Under the pieces are notes generated by a model. It did not search any database. It was not told the origin of the DNA and was given only the letters and a program-made list of their open reading frames with translations. A stretch of 64,000 bases of DNA from Armatimonadota bacterium (lineage in GTDB: Bacteria; Armatimonadota; Fimbriimonadia; Fimbriimonadales; Fimbriimonadaceae): positions 1 through 64,000 of the forward strand of contig JAGQUX010000001.1 in assembly GCA_020438215.1 (NCBI GenBank). The letters run 5' to 3'. Positions within the stretch are counted from its first letter, which is position 1. The number at the start of each line of letters is the position of its first letter. The position numbers and the translations under genes were made by a program. Of this stretch, positions 34,837 to 43,727 are shown one piece after another.

Positions 34837-35994
34837 ATGAAGCTGCACGAGTATCAAAGCAAAGACCTCCTGGCCAGTTTTGGCGTCCCGGTTCCGGGCG
34901 GTCGCGTCACCACTGATCCGGCGGAAGCCAAATCCATCGCCGATGAGTTCGGCGGCAAAGTCGTTGTCAAAGCCCAGGTTCTGATGGGTGGTCGTGGGAA
35001 AGCGGGCGGCGTCAAGCTGTTCAGCGACTCCCAATCCGCAGCTGATTTCACCAAGGAATTGATCGGCAAACGCCTGGTTTCTATCCAAAACCCTGCCGGC
35101 ATGATCGTTGAGCAAGTGCTGGTTGCCGAGCAAGTCGATATCGCCGAGGAGTATTACCTCTCCGTTCTTCTTGATCGGGCTGAGCAAAAGCTCGTTGTGA
35201 TGATCTCAAAAGAAGGCGGTATGGAAATCGAAGAGGTTGCCGAAACCAACCCCGATGCCATTGTGCGACTCCACGTTGATCCGGCCTGGGGACTCGGAGA
35301 TTTCGAAATCCGTGATGCCGTACAAAAGGCAAATATCCCTGCTCCGGCACAGCGACAAATGGTCAGTATGATCAAGCAACTCGTGAAGGCATACCTCGCC
35401 TCCGATGCTGATCTAATCGAAATTAACCCGGTCGCTTTGACCCCAGAAGGCAAGCTTCTCGCTGCCGACGCAAAGGTTTCTATCGACGAAAACGCTCTCT
35501 TCCGCCACAAGCAATTTGATGAAACCAAGGAAGATGCCGCTGAAGACGAAATCGAAGCAGAAGCTTCTCGCCAAGGCATCGCCTACGTTCGCTTGGGCGG
35601 CGAAATCGGCATCATGGGCAACGGGGCTGGCCTGGTCATGTGTTCACTCGACGAAGTGAACAAAGCTGGTGGCAAACCTGCCAACTTCCTCGATGTAGGA
35701 GGCGGAGCAAAAGCTGAGCGCGTTCAACAGTGCGTGAACCTCATTCTCATGGATCCGAACGTCAAGGGTCTGCTCATCAACATCTTTGGTGGAATCACCC
35801 GTTGCGATGAAGTCGCCAAGGGCATCCTCGGTGCATTCGATGCAATGGATATCAACATCCCGGTTGTCGCACGAATCGAAGGGACAGCGGCCAAGGAAGG
35901 TCTTGAAATCCTTGCTGGTTCCGACCGCATTGTTGGGGCAACCACAATGCAAGAAGCGGCGGCGAAGATCGTCGAACTCGCTCACAAGAACTGA
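34837..35994 (+). CDS. sucC: Succinyl-CoA synthetase beta subunit
   Basis: 385 residues from the ATG at 34837 (MKLHEYQSKDLLASFGVPVP), with GGAG upstream. An alternative start at 34699 lies inside the GNAT gene. It has an ATP-grasp domain (VVVKAQVLMGGRGKAGGVKL, IEINPVALTPEGKLLAADAK) and the C-terminal ligase domain (ANFLDVGGGAKAERVQQCV, LLINIFGGITRCDEVAKGIL). It needs a SucD alpha subunit for the TCA-cycle step, but no sucD follows; a terminator closes the unit immediately. Confidence 0.96.
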   Translation: MKLHEYQSKDLLASFGVPVPGGRVTTDPAEAKSIADEFGGKVVVKAQVLMGGRGKAGGVKLFSDSQSAADFTKELIGKRLVSIQNPAGMIVEQVLVAEQVDIAEEYYLSVLLDRAEQKLVVMISKEGGMEIEEVAETNPDAIVRLHVDPAWGLGDFEIRDAVQKANIPAPAQRQMVSMIKQLVKAYLASDADLIEINPVALTPEGKLLAADAKVSIDENALFRHKQFDETKEDAAEDEIEAEASRQGIAYVRLGGEIGIMGNGAGLVMCSLDEVNKAGGKPANFLDVGGGAKAERVQQCVNLILMDPNVKGLLINIFGGITRCDEVAKGILGAFDAMDINIPVVARIEGTAAKEGLEILAGSDRIVGATTMQEAAAKIVELAHKN

Positions 35995-36009
35995 GCTATT
36001 TGATGATGA

Positions 36010-36045
36010 AAGAAGCCCTCAGCAAATGCTGAGGGCTTCTTTTTG
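36010..36045 (+). terminator. Intrinsic terminator of sucC
   Basis: AGAAGCCCTCAGC, loop AAAT and GCTGAGGGCTTCT form a perfect 13-base-pair stem followed by TTTTTG. It lies 16 bases after the sucC stop. Confidence 0.9.
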
Positions 36046-36059
36046 TATACACTAGCTAC

Positions 36060-36602
36060 TTGCCAACATTTACTGCTTCCATTTCTGGAATAGATTGGGA
36101 ACGCAAGCCTATTTCCATCAGTGTCGTGATTCGTACCGAGGATTTTGAATGGGATGTGATCTGCGAAAGCGAAGAGCAACCATTCAAAGCGACACATTCG
36201 TTTCGACATCTACAATTCTTTGGGTTAGATATGGAGCGATTGGCTCTTGTCTGCTTGAAAGTCGGTGGCGAAAAACTCTTTACCGGAATTCACATTTTCC
36301 GCGATGGCAAAGAAGAGTTTGGAAGCAACGGAACTTTGTTCCTCTGGGTTGAGGAGGGGTGCTTCAACATAGTCGCACGAGAATATGACCAAAAGAAATT
36401 TGATAGAGGTCGTAAACAATGTAGTTTCAATGTCTGGCTACGTGGCTTAGGTGAATCAGAATCTTGCCGGTGTAACCACACCGACATCGAAGAATTTGGA
36501 CGACAACTCCTCCCCGGCGCACAGTTCATAAAAGAAATGGATATCCAATTCGAATGGGATACTGAATCTCCAGATGAAGCGAACGAAACTGAAAACGCTT
36601 AG
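36060..36602 (+). CDS. Hypothetical protein, TTG start
   Basis: 180 residues, no recognised family. The start is TTG at 36060, supported by TACACT (36048-36053) ending six bases before it. The protein has alternating beta strands (FTASISGIDWERKPISISVV, LFLWVEEGCFNIVAREYDQK) and an acidic C-terminus. It contains five Cys including CRC at about residue 140. No signal peptide. It sits just after the sucC terminator and its stop overlaps the convergent lipoprotein gene by four bases. Confidence 0.55.
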   Translation: MPTFTASISGIDWERKPISISVVIRTEDFEWDVICESEEQPFKATHSFRHLQFFGLDMERLALVCLKVGGEKLFTGIHIFRDGKEEFGSNGTLFLWVEEGCFNIVAREYDQKKFDRGRKQCSFNVWLRGLGESESCRCNHTDIEEFGRQLLPGAQFIKEMDIQFEWDTESPDEANETENA

Positions 36603-37003
36603 AAAATCTTGGCCGCAACGATGGTCGAATTCGGCTGAAGCGTCATCGTCTTTTTGAACCGAGAAGTGCCATCAATCGTGACATCGATATCGATAGTAAT
36701 TGTGGCGTCACTCGTGTTCTCAATATAGATGTTGTAAGGAGTTTCGGCGGTATCAAGGGAAAAATCAAACTTGTGGAGCGAATTGGTTCCGCTGACCGTA
36801 CACCAATCTGAAGCGAAATTCTGCTTGCAGTTGGTTGGCTCAGTAACCAAGCCATCTTGGCGGCTAACAGTTGTGTTGATGTTTGTTAGGTCTGTACCAG
36901 TGACAGAGACAACCGCATTGACTACTGGGCTCGCAGTTTGAGCCGTACATCCACTGGCTATGATCCCTGCCAGAGAAAGGGCTAAGAGTCCGAAACGCTT
37001 CAT
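36599..37003 (-). CDS. Small secreted lipoprotein of unknown function
   Basis: 134 residues. The N-terminus MKRFGLLALSLAGIIASGC is a lipoprotein signal, with the lipobox Cys at residue 19. The mature domain is beta-rich (VVNAVVSVTGTDLTNINTTV, ITIDIDVTIDGTSRFKKTMT) with two Cys likely forming a disulfide. AGGAGA upstream of the ATG is a good ribosome-binding site. No family recognised. Confidence 0.7.
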   Translation of the reverse strand: MKRFGLLALSLAGIIASGCTAQTASPVVNAVVSVTGTDLTNINTTVSRQDGLVTEPTNCKQNFASDWCTVSGTNSLHKFDFSLDTAETPYNIYIENTSDATITIDIDVTIDGTSRFKKTMTLQPNSTIVAAKIF

Positions 37004-37067
37004 ATAATGTCTCTCCTAGCAAGTTTTGTTCACGCAGGTCGTTTGGTGCTGAATTCAGGTGGAATTG

Positions 37068-37838
37068 CTAGTTGTTTCCCAGCCAATTCCGGTAGAAATC
37101 TCCGGAGTCGATGTTGTATTTACTCCATACGTCCTCGACGAAGTTTTCATAATATACGGCGAGCGTTCCAACTCCGTACTTCTCAATTATTTGATGCTCA
37201 TTTGACTTTTTGGGGAACTTGATAAGTGGAAGATTATGGAACTCTACGCCTGAATCCTGTAGCAACACTTTAAGTTGGCCATTCGCATCTTGGAGGAGCA
37301 TTTGTAAATAGGACAGCAATGCCCTGTCATAGCCCTCCATAGTTCTCCCGTCATAAGGGGAAAAAACTGCCATAGATGGGTGGTTTGCTTGTAGATCAGT
37401 GCAAAACCACCTCAAAAGTGTAAGATGTGCACGAAACTTACGCAATAGGATTACTTTTCGATTCTCATAACTCGCGTTCACAGGAAAATCAGCGCGATCT
37501 TCACCGATGACATTAATGATTCCATTCACCGATAGCCCCCGCTTCTGAATCATCAAGTCCGCAAGTCTGACGTCCTTCACATTCATGATGTTGAGGGGGA
37601 GATACTCCACCTGAATTTTGTGTTTTATCTTGAGATAGTCACCAAGTGCTCGGAAGTCGCCTTTGCTTCGACTCAGTAAGATCAGATTCCTGCGTTGGCT
37701 GGCGCATTTCTTCATGTAAGCATAGGTCAGCCGATTCCGCGAGCCATTAATAATGGTGTAAAGCGGCTCATTCGGAGCGCAGATACGCTCCGATTCATAC
37801 GGCATCAGCCGTGGATCGGGCAGGGGGGTGCTATGCAA
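37068..37838 (-). CDS. Degenerate Rossmann/short-chain dehydrogenase-like protein
   Basis: 256 residues if started at TTG 37838, or 245 from the ATG at 37805. The order of elements follows a short-chain dehydrogenase: LYTIINGSRNRLTYAYMKKC, ASQRRNLILLSRSKGDFRAL, VEYLPLNIMNVKDVRLAD and VNGIINVIGE. However the TGxxxGxG nucleotide loop has become NGSRNRLTY and the catalytic YxxxK is not seen (YDRALLSY). The C-terminal 60 residues have no match. I infer a non-catalytic or highly diverged relative; similarity could also be chance. No obvious promoter match. Confidence 0.45.
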   Translation of the reverse strand: MHSTPLPDPRLMPYESERICAPNEPLYTIINGSRNRLTYAYMKKCASQRRNLILLSRSKGDFRALGDYLKIKHKIQVEYLPLNIMNVKDVRLADLMIQKRGLSVNGIINVIGEDRADFPVNASYENRKVILLRKFRAHLTLLRWFCTDLQANHPSMAVFSPYDGRTMEGYDRALLSYLQMLLQDANGQLKVLLQDSGVEFHNLPLIKFPKKSNEHQIIEKYGVGTLAVYYENFVEDVWSKYNIDSGDFYRNWLGNN

Positions 37839-37928
37839 TTTGAGAAACCAATCAGCGCAGGAATGTTACAAAGCTAGTATATCAAAGAATAGGAATTTCA
37901 CCAAAACCTAATCTTTGATATTTTTCCA

Positions 37929-39401
37929 CTAATAAGCAATCCCTGAGCTAAGCAGAGTCTGCCCGCCCGGATTCCCGGGAGCGAATGGGCTATCGGATGG
38001 ATCAACACCATCTTCTCCCATGCCACCAATCAGCTCCGTGGCGTGAGCCAGCCACTCGGCCAGCCGTCCGTGAGTTTCCCCAATCTGCTCAAGCCGATCA
38101 TCCGTACCGCCAAACAGTGAATCGATCAGATCTTGAATATGATTGGAGTCAAAGACATCCTCATCCGGGCGCTCACCGCGCTCTATCCGCTGTGTGCGCT
38201 CATAAAATTCTTCGTAGGTTTCAATTCGGTCATGAACTTCTTGAACTTGATCGTAACGCTCACGCCAGCCACCGAATTGAAGCATAGATGCGGCTTCTGG
38301 AAAAATCACGCTTAGGAAAAGAGCTTTGTCCTTTTTCTTACGAACGGTTGGCTTCCCTTTGAAAATCCAGCCATCAACTTCGCGTTCCAGAACGCCGCCA
38401 CGAGCTTCGGGCACCTCGATCTTGATCTTGTTGACGGCATAAGCGGTCAATCCCTTATCATCCGGATATGGGATGCCCGGCTTGGAATCATCGTAGCCGA
38501 TATTAAGAGCGTAGTCGCCAATCACCAGCCGAGTCACGCGGCTCTTCTCATCACGAGTGACTTCCGGCGTGTTCGGAATAACGATCTGCATTGTGGACTT
38601 GGAGTAACCGTGCGACGTAAAACGCACGAGATACCCTTTCGGGTGGAGATTCCATCGCAAATTCGGGATGAGAGTTTTGTAGTCCGCCGGAGCTTCTAGC
38701 ATCGCGACACGCTCAAAGTCGGCATAGGTGCGATTGGCATCATTGAACATGCCACGCATCTTGTTCTCGTATTCTAAGAACGGACGCATCGCCCGGTCAG
38801 CAGGCGCAAAAATCTTCTTCGCCGCATCATCCGCGTAGTGTTGAAGCGCGCCTTGCGCCATCAGCTTGAGGCCATCATCCCCCATCAATTCCAGAAGTGC
38901 CTTACGCGCACCTCCTTTCATATCTTTGGGATTCACTCGCGCCATGACCGCCCAGACCAAAAGCTGGACATCCTTCTGATCCACGCTATCCCCTTTCGCG
39001 GTGTATCGCCGCATGATTTCGCGCAGGAATTGCGCTTTGGAACCTGTCCACGCCCCGATGATATAACCATCACCAGCCGTCGGACCGTGTGTATATCCCC
39101 GAGCACAAAAGGTCTTCAGAGTGATCTGGTATCGACCTGGCTTCAGATGGTAATGATTATCCTCGCCCCGGTCTGCATTGGTCAGCTCAACGAAATCCTT
39201 GAGCTGAAGTTTGTCAAAATCCTCCCAGCCCCAAAACGGAATCGTATTGACATTGGTCACAAATGGGGCTTCTCCTTTGGTGAGATCACCGAGGGAGGGG
39301 AGCTTGATATCGGGAATCTTCTGTCCTCCGGGCAGGCTGATTTGTGCCAGTGCCGGAAGAGTCATGGCGAGCAATGCAAGTGTGAGGGCCGCGCGACGCA
39401 T
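37929..39401 (-). CDS. Secreted protein of unknown function
   Basis: 490 residues with a signal peptide (MRRAALTLALLAMTLPALAQ). I recognise no domain. The mature protein starts with a Pro/Leu/Ser-rich linker, then a mixed alpha/beta region (HYHLKPGRYQITLKTFCARG, DGYIIGAWTGSKAQFLREIM) and a helical, highly charged region near 390-430 (RERYDQVQEVHDRIETYEEF). The C-terminus is Gly/Pro-rich. TACAAT (minus strand, 39408-39413) ends six bases before the ATG, though AGGGGT between them could serve as a ribosome-binding site. Confidence 0.7.
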   Translation of the reverse strand: MRRAALTLALLAMTLPALAQISLPGGQKIPDIKLPSLGDLTKGEAPFVTNVNTIPFWGWEDFDKLQLKDFVELTNADRGEDNHYHLKPGRYQITLKTFCARGYTHGPTAGDGYIIGAWTGSKAQFLREIMRRYTAKGDSVDQKDVQLLVWAVMARVNPKDMKGGARKALLELMGDDGLKLMAQGALQHYADDAAKKIFAPADRAMRPFLEYENKMRGMFNDANRTYADFERVAMLEAPADYKTLIPNLRWNLHPKGYLVRFTSHGYSKSTMQIVIPNTPEVTRDEKSRVTRLVIGDYALNIGYDDSKPGIPYPDDKGLTAYAVNKIKIEVPEARGGVLEREVDGWIFKGKPTVRKKKDKALFLSVIFPEAASMLQFGGWRERYDQVQEVHDRIETYEEFYERTQRIERGERPDEDVFDSNHIQDLIDSLFGGTDDRLEQIGETHGRLAEWLAHATELIGGMGEDGVDPSDSPFAPGNPGGQTLLSSGIAY

Positions 39402-39429
39402 ACCCCTATTGTATCAAGAATTCGCTTGC

Positions 39430-39933
39430 TTAGATGTCCTGATTGATCTGTGTTTTTCGATCGGAAAAGAGACGCACGATCTTTGGTGCGAGGAGGAAGA
39501 TGGCGAGCCAAAGGGCGACCTCTAAGCATAGAGAATATCTGTTAGCCCGAATTGCGCCCCAGTTATATTCAGTAAAACCTATGTCCATCTTATAGCGGAC
39601 AAATAAAGAATCTAATAGTTGGAAAATGGCGTTTGTCATACCAACAACTCCACTTAATCTCAACCCGACAAGAAATAGACCATCCTTATTGACGTCAATC
39701 TCCAATTTCTCATCAGCTGGTAGCGAAAACGCAAAAATGTGCCCGAGCAAGAGAAGAAAAACTCCGCCGAGTATGAGTAGCATAACTCCAATAATGGTAG
39801 GATTCACAAGCTCGCGATCAAATCCAAAGTCTATCAACAGTGCTATGGTTGGAAAAACAGCAAGGCCACCCCTAATCAAAAAATAGACACCCAGCAAGCG
39901 TGTACCAATCGTAATCAGTGTTTTCGGACTCAT
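39430..39933 (-). CDS. Integral membrane protein of unknown function
   Basis: 167 residues with about four hydrophobic helices (LLGVYFLIRGGLAVFPTIAL, GVMLLILGGVFLLLLGHIFA and two more). It is overall small and lacks charged catalytic motifs. GATAAT (39940-39945, minus) ends six bases before the ATG. It may be cotranscribed with nothing, as a separate promoter serves the gene at 39401. Confidence 0.65.
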   Translation of the reverse strand: MSPKTLITIGTRLLGVYFLIRGGLAVFPTIALLIDFGFDRELVNPTIIGVMLLILGGVFLLLLGHIFAFSLPADEKLEIDVNKDGLFLVGLRLSGVVGMTNAIFQLLDSLFVRYKMDIGFTEYNWGAIRANRYSLCLEVALWLAIFLLAPKIVRLFSDRKTQINQDI

Positions 39934-39950
39934 GCCCGCATTATCCCCTA

Positions 39951-40490
39951 CTAGATGAGTGAATGTGCGCTTTTCAATTCTTCAATCAAAGACTTGAGTT
40001 CGGCTAGCTGTAACTCTGCTGGCATTACGTCAAATGTTGGAACATGAAGAAAGCCAAGCGGCAAATTCGGGAACAGCTGCAAGCCGCGATACAGCAGAAA
40101 ATCGCAGAGATACGACCCCGCATCCGTTGTGAGATGCCGAGCTTCTGTTTCAATGACGAGCCCATGCCCAACCCAAAGCGAACTCGATAACTGATGCGGC
40201 CCGGCGGCATCGATCGGCCCTGGCCCAGCAACAAAACCCGAGTTATCCGGGTGCACTCCGATCACATTCCGCCCGACTGCCTCCAGGTGGAACTTCTCTG
40301 CCGAGCCATGGACACCCATCATCAACCAAGCCCCGTACTGCTCCGGAATCCGTTCTTCCAACCATTCATCTACGCCTCGGTAATCGACAGGCAGAATCTG
40401 ATATGAACACTCCGATTCCTCTGCCAACCATTCGGTGGGATTTTTCTCGTGCGGCCCAAAGGCGGTGAATCCAGTAATGAGCAATTCCAT
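39951..40490 (-). CDS. pcp: Pyroglutamyl-peptidase I-like cysteine peptidase (C15)
   Basis: 179 residues, shorter than the usual 200-215. It removes N-terminal pyroglutamate from peptides. The C15 fold is recognisable: LLITGFTAFGPHEKNPTEWL at the N-terminus. The catalytic triad is in place: Glu in FHLEAVGRNV, Cys in TTDAGSYLCDFLLYRG and His in LGFLHVP. It starts two bases after the DprE1-like gene stops and so is the last gene of that operon, though a functional link is not obvious. Confidence 0.85.
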   Translation of the reverse strand: MELLITGFTAFGPHEKNPTEWLAEESECSYQILPVDYRGVDEWLEERIPEQYGAWLMMGVHGSAEKFHLEAVGRNVIGVHPDNSGFVAGPGPIDAAGPHQLSSSLWVGHGLVIETEARHLTTDAGSYLCDFLLYRGLQLFPNLPLGFLHVPTFDVMPAELQLAELKSLIEELKSAHSLI

Positions 40491-40492
40491 CT

Positions 40493-41929
40493 TTACCCTC
40501 CCGGTGCATCCAAACCAATTCGCTTAGCGAGGTTGCTGGTCAAAAGATTATCTGGGTCAAGCTCTCGTTTCGCCCGGAAGAATTGAGCTACAGCCTCTTT
40601 CCCAACTGACAAAACAAAATCTTCTGACCTTAAGGTGGAATCCTTCGCCAAATAAAACCTGCCTCCCGCCTTGACGACCAGGCCGTTCATATCGTGAGCG
40701 AGTTGCCAAATTGCGGCTCGGTTCTTTTTTGTCAGCTTGAAATCCAAAGCAAGTGAATATCCATCCACTCCATGTGAAAATAAGAATCCATCGCTTCGAT
40801 GTCGCTTCATCACAGCAAGAAAAGACTCTAGTTTTCGCACCTGCTGCATCTCCACCATTTGGCGAAACACCTCTCGCGCAAACTCTTCCGGAACAAACGA
40901 TTGGTATTGAATAAAACCATACGGTTCATATGCCCGTCGCCAATTCGGAACGTAATCCAGCAGAAACGAAAATCCAACCATGCTCTGTAAATGCGGTCGC
41001 CCATTCCCGAGCAATCGCCCCGAAACATGCTTCGCCCAATTCAACATCCGCATACAAAATCTATTGTTGAATTTCTTGAGAAATCGCCACACCACCGACT
41101 TTGGAAAGAACCCGAGGATCGTATCGGGCAAGTCTTGGTGGTCAGGGTGGAGAGTGGGAGAATGCGGTGGCTCCTGCGTATAGAACCCAGCGTGAAAGAG
41201 TCCGCGCCCTGCTTGCTCACCACGCCCAAAAGTGTCAATCCAAGCGACCATGTAATCTGCGGATTCCCGGTTCTCTTCAAACGCAGCGAACTGTTCCTCC
41301 CAGTTTTTGCAGGAGATCGGGAGCACCCGCAAATCACCGCTGGATATCCGCTTCATTTGGAGCTTCACACGGGTGATTACGCCAAGCAATCCGGCACTCG
41401 AGATCACGGCAGAGAACAGCGGACTCGCTGGTGTCAGTGTGCGGATATCACCGTTTGGACAGAACACATCCATCTCAATCACATGCTCACCGAGCGTTCC
41501 GGCAGCGAATGCGTTCTTACCGTGGATGTTCATCGCGAGTGCCCCGCCCAATGTGGGAGCCATCGTGCCGCTGACAACCGGGGGCCACCACCCATCTTCC
41601 ATTCCCGTTCGCCAGAGCTGTTCAATCGTCACTCCCGCCCCACAATCAATCTCGCCGGTCTTGCGGTTGAAACTGTAAATCTGGTTCATCCGGCACAAAT
41701 CAAGGATGATGCACTCGCTTCCGATATTGGCATCACCGTAGCTTCGCCCTGCACCGCGCAAAGTGATCTGCATCCCTGCTTCGCGAGCCATTTGAAAGGC
41801 GTCTTTGATATCGCTGATATGATATGGTCGGAACACATAACCATCCGCCCCGAGGTTGCGCCCAAACCCTTCCAGGCGCGCCATTCTAGAATTCGGGATC
41901 ACCCGCTTTTCCTGATGATCCTCGCTCAT
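40493..41929 (-). CDS. dprE1: Decaprenylphosphoryl-beta-D-ribose oxidase-like FAD enzyme (DprE1 family)
   Basis: 478 residues from the ATG at 41929, which overlaps the upstream SDR stop (ATGA). It is a VAO-type FAD oxidase: FRPYHISDIKDAFQMAREAG, ITLRGAGRSYGDANIG and TLGGALAMNIHGKNAFAAGT, which contains the equivalents of the mycobacterial GGAIACDIHGKN block. With the SDR partner, DprE1 epimerises polyprenylphosphoryl ribose to arabinose. The substrate-site Lys is present (YLAKDSTLRS), while the mycobacterial Cys that benzothiazinones attack (ICVDF) aligns with LALDF here. Together with the two upstream genes it forms the complete three-step module. Confidence 0.85.
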   Translation of the reverse strand: MSEDHQEKRVIPNSRMARLEGFGRNLGADGYVFRPYHISDIKDAFQMAREAGMQITLRGAGRSYGDANIGSECIILDLCRMNQIYSFNRKTGEIDCGAGVTIEQLWRTGMEDGWWPPVVSGTMAPTLGGALAMNIHGKNAFAAGTLGEHVIEMDVFCPNGDIRTLTPASPLFSAVISSAGLLGVITRVKLQMKRISSGDLRVLPISCKNWEEQFAAFEENRESADYMVAWIDTFGRGEQAGRGLFHAGFYTQEPPHSPTLHPDHQDLPDTILGFFPKSVVWRFLKKFNNRFCMRMLNWAKHVSGRLLGNGRPHLQSMVGFSFLLDYVPNWRRAYEPYGFIQYQSFVPEEFAREVFRQMVEMQQVRKLESFLAVMKRHRSDGFLFSHGVDGYSLALDFKLTKKNRAAIWQLAHDMNGLVVKAGGRFYLAKDSTLRSEDFVLSVGKEAVAQFFRAKRELDPDNLLTSNLAKRIGLDAPGG

Positions 41930-42660
41930 ATCTTGAGCCTCCGGAAGATCCATGAGGGGATATTCCGAACGATGAAGAAGGCGATCCGGTGAGCGAATTT
42001 CAGATAGAACTCGCCATTCTTATCCGCCACTTTGAGAATCTTGGTCGCCGCCTCTTCCACCGGCATGGCGTTCTTGATGCCGAGGTTTGCCGTCATCTCG
42101 GTTGCGACCGGGCCAGGCTTTACGAGGCAGACTTTCACATCATGCCGAGCGACACGATTCCGAATTGCTTCCATATAAGTGGCGAGAGCTGCCTTGGTCG
42201 TATTGTAAACCGGGTTCCCCGACCGACCGCGATCCCCCGCAACGCTCCCAATCGCAACAATCGAACCGTGCTTTGTTTGCTCCATCCGCTCGGCGGCAAG
42301 ATTAAGCCAGGCAATCGCACCGAGGAGATTGACGTCCACCATGGCCTTATCTTTCTCGAAGTTGAATTCGTGGAAACCAACTTCCGGCATGACTCCGCTG
42401 GCGTAAATCACCAGGTCCAAGCCATCCAGCATCTTGGTTGCTTCTTGGAATGCGAGCGGCACAGAGTCGTAGATCGTGACATCGTGTTGGAGCGGAAAAA
42501 CTCGTCCGTCGGCTGATTCCGCCAGCATTGCCAAGCGATCCATCCGACGCCCAACCGCCACGACGCTGGTGCCTTGCTTAGCCAGTTGGATGGTCAGTTC
42601 ACGCCCGATGCCGCTACTTGCACCGACCACAATTGCCCTTTTGAACTTCGGAGTTGCCAT
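41926..42660 (-). CDS. dprE2: Short-chain dehydrogenase, DprE2-like (polyprenylphosphoryl 2-keto-ribose reductase)
   Basis: 244 residues. Classical SDR: nucleotide loop AIVVGASSGIGRELTIQLAK, VIYASGVMPEVG, catalytic Ser in IVAIGSVAGDRGR and YxxxK in NPVYNTTKAALATYMEA. The C-terminal GEFYLKFAHRIAFFIVRNIP tail is hydrophobic as in DprE2. It lies between a UbiA-type phosphoribosyltransferase and DprE1, with a six-base gap to the former and a four-base overlap with the latter. It should reduce the keto intermediate to the arabinose product. The genomic context rather than sequence alone assigns the specificity. Confidence 0.85.
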   Translation of the reverse strand: MATPKFKRAIVVGASSGIGRELTIQLAKQGTSVVAVGRRMDRLAMLAESADGRVFPLQHDVTIYDSVPLAFQEATKMLDGLDLVIYASGVMPEVGFHEFNFEKDKAMVDVNLLGAIAWLNLAAERMEQTKHGSIVAIGSVAGDRGRSGNPVYNTTKAALATYMEAIRNRVARHDVKVCLVKPGPVATEMTANLGIKNAMPVEEAATKILKVADKNGEFYLKFAHRIAFFIVRNIPSWIFRRLKI

Positions 42661-42666
42661 AAATTC

Positions 42667-43545
42667 CTAATTGACGATGGGGACGCTCCCGCCCTGAATC
42701 GCAAAGATTGCTGCCGCTACAAACCCCACCACACTGATAATCACATGGGGATCACGGAGCAAGATTTCTGCCGGTTCGCCGCCCTCGTTTTTAGTCAAGA
42801 CGATCAGGAGATAGCGGCAGACTCCATAGAGGACAAACGGCGTGGTCAAAAGCAGTCCGGGATACTGCTGCGCCGTCTCACTTTGGAACGAGTAGATGCT
42901 GTAACTCATGATGCTGACTCCAGCAAAAAGCGAAACAAAGACATCCAAAATCTGGCGAGAGTAGTCGGCGAGGGCTTCCCGTGAATTGGATCGGTCGTCA
43001 CCCTGAGCGATGAATTCGTTACGCCGCTTGGCGAAGCCCAGCATCAAAGCCAGCGATGCTGTACAGAACAGAAGCCATCCCGAAATCGGAACATCAATCG
43101 CCTGTGCACCAAGCGCGGCGCGGAGCACAAACCCAGTCGCAATCGTAAAAACATCGGCGACGGCGACGTGCTTGAGCTTCAAATTGTAGAGGATTTGGGT
43201 CAGCACATAACCGCCCAGAATTGCCAGCGGCCATAACCCGAGATACCATCCGATTCCGATACCACCCGCTCCCAGCAAAACTAAAATCGCGATGGCGACA
43301 GGAACGGAAATCGCTCCGCTGGCAATCGGGCGTTCCTTCTTCTTCGGGTGTTGCCGGTCGCGCTCCCGATCCAGGATGTCATTGGCAACATACGTCGCTG
43401 AACTCACCAAACACATCGCTGCAAAAGCGAGGAGAATCTGCCCTGTATCTTCCTGCCATCCCAAGTGCCCAGCAAACAGATAGGCGGCAAAGACCAGCAG
43501 GTTTTTGCTCCACTGTTTGGGCCGGAGCAGGCGGAGAATGGACAT
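42667..43545 (-). CDS. UbiA-family prenyltransferase, decaprenyl-phosphate phosphoribosyltransferase-like
   Basis: 292 residues from ATG 43545; a TTG 18 bases upstream (43563) is an alternative. UbiA intramembrane fold with about nine helices. First Asp motif ATYVANDILDRERDRQHPKK, continuing KERPIASGAISV; second Asp region in YSRQILDVFVSLFAGVSIM. The N-terminus LRLLRPKQWSKNLLVFAAYL is that of the phosphoribosyl-polyprenol branch. It probably transfers phosphoribose to a polyprenyl phosphate, the first step of the DPA pathway completed by the two downstream genes. Confidence 0.85.
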   Translation of the reverse strand: MSILRLLRPKQWSKNLLVFAAYLFAGHLGWQEDTGQILLAFAAMCLVSSATYVANDILDRERDRQHPKKKERPIASGAISVPVAIAILVLLGAGGIGIGWYLGLWPLAILGGYVLTQILYNLKLKHVAVADVFTIATGFVLRAALGAQAIDVPISGWLLFCTASLALMLGFAKRRNEFIAQGDDRSNSREALADYSRQILDVFVSLFAGVSIMSYSIYSFQSETAQQYPGLLLTTPFVLYGVCRYLLIVLTKNEGGEPAEILLRDPHVIISVVGFVAAAIFAIQGGSVPIVN

Positions 43546-43642
43546 GGTGAGCGGTGATTTCAACCTATTTTGACGGGTTTTGGTTCCCGTTTTGGGCTCG
43601 GTGAGGATACCGGTTCTTCGCCCGACAACAATTCAGGCAAAG

Positions 43643-43727
43643 TGGTGCCCGGGGAGGGACTCGAACCCTCACGGCCTACGGCCAACGGATTTTAAGTCCG
43701 CTGCGTCTACCATTCCGCCACCCGGGC
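43643..43727 (-). tRNA. tRNA-Leu (anticodon TAA), CCA encoded
   Basis: The minus strand gives acceptor GCCCGGG/CCCGGGC, D arm, anticodon stem GCGGA/TCCGT around loop CTTAAAA, a long variable arm (TTGGCCGTAGGCCGTG) that marks a class II tRNA, and T arm GAGGGTTCGAGTCCCTC. ACCA follows in the genome. Confidence 0.95.

Noticed and set aside
40991-41992. 333-codon plus-strand open frame opposite dprE1
   Set aside because: It is antisense to a clear DprE1 homologue, has no family motif and is rich in His/Arg/Pro as expected of a mirror frame.
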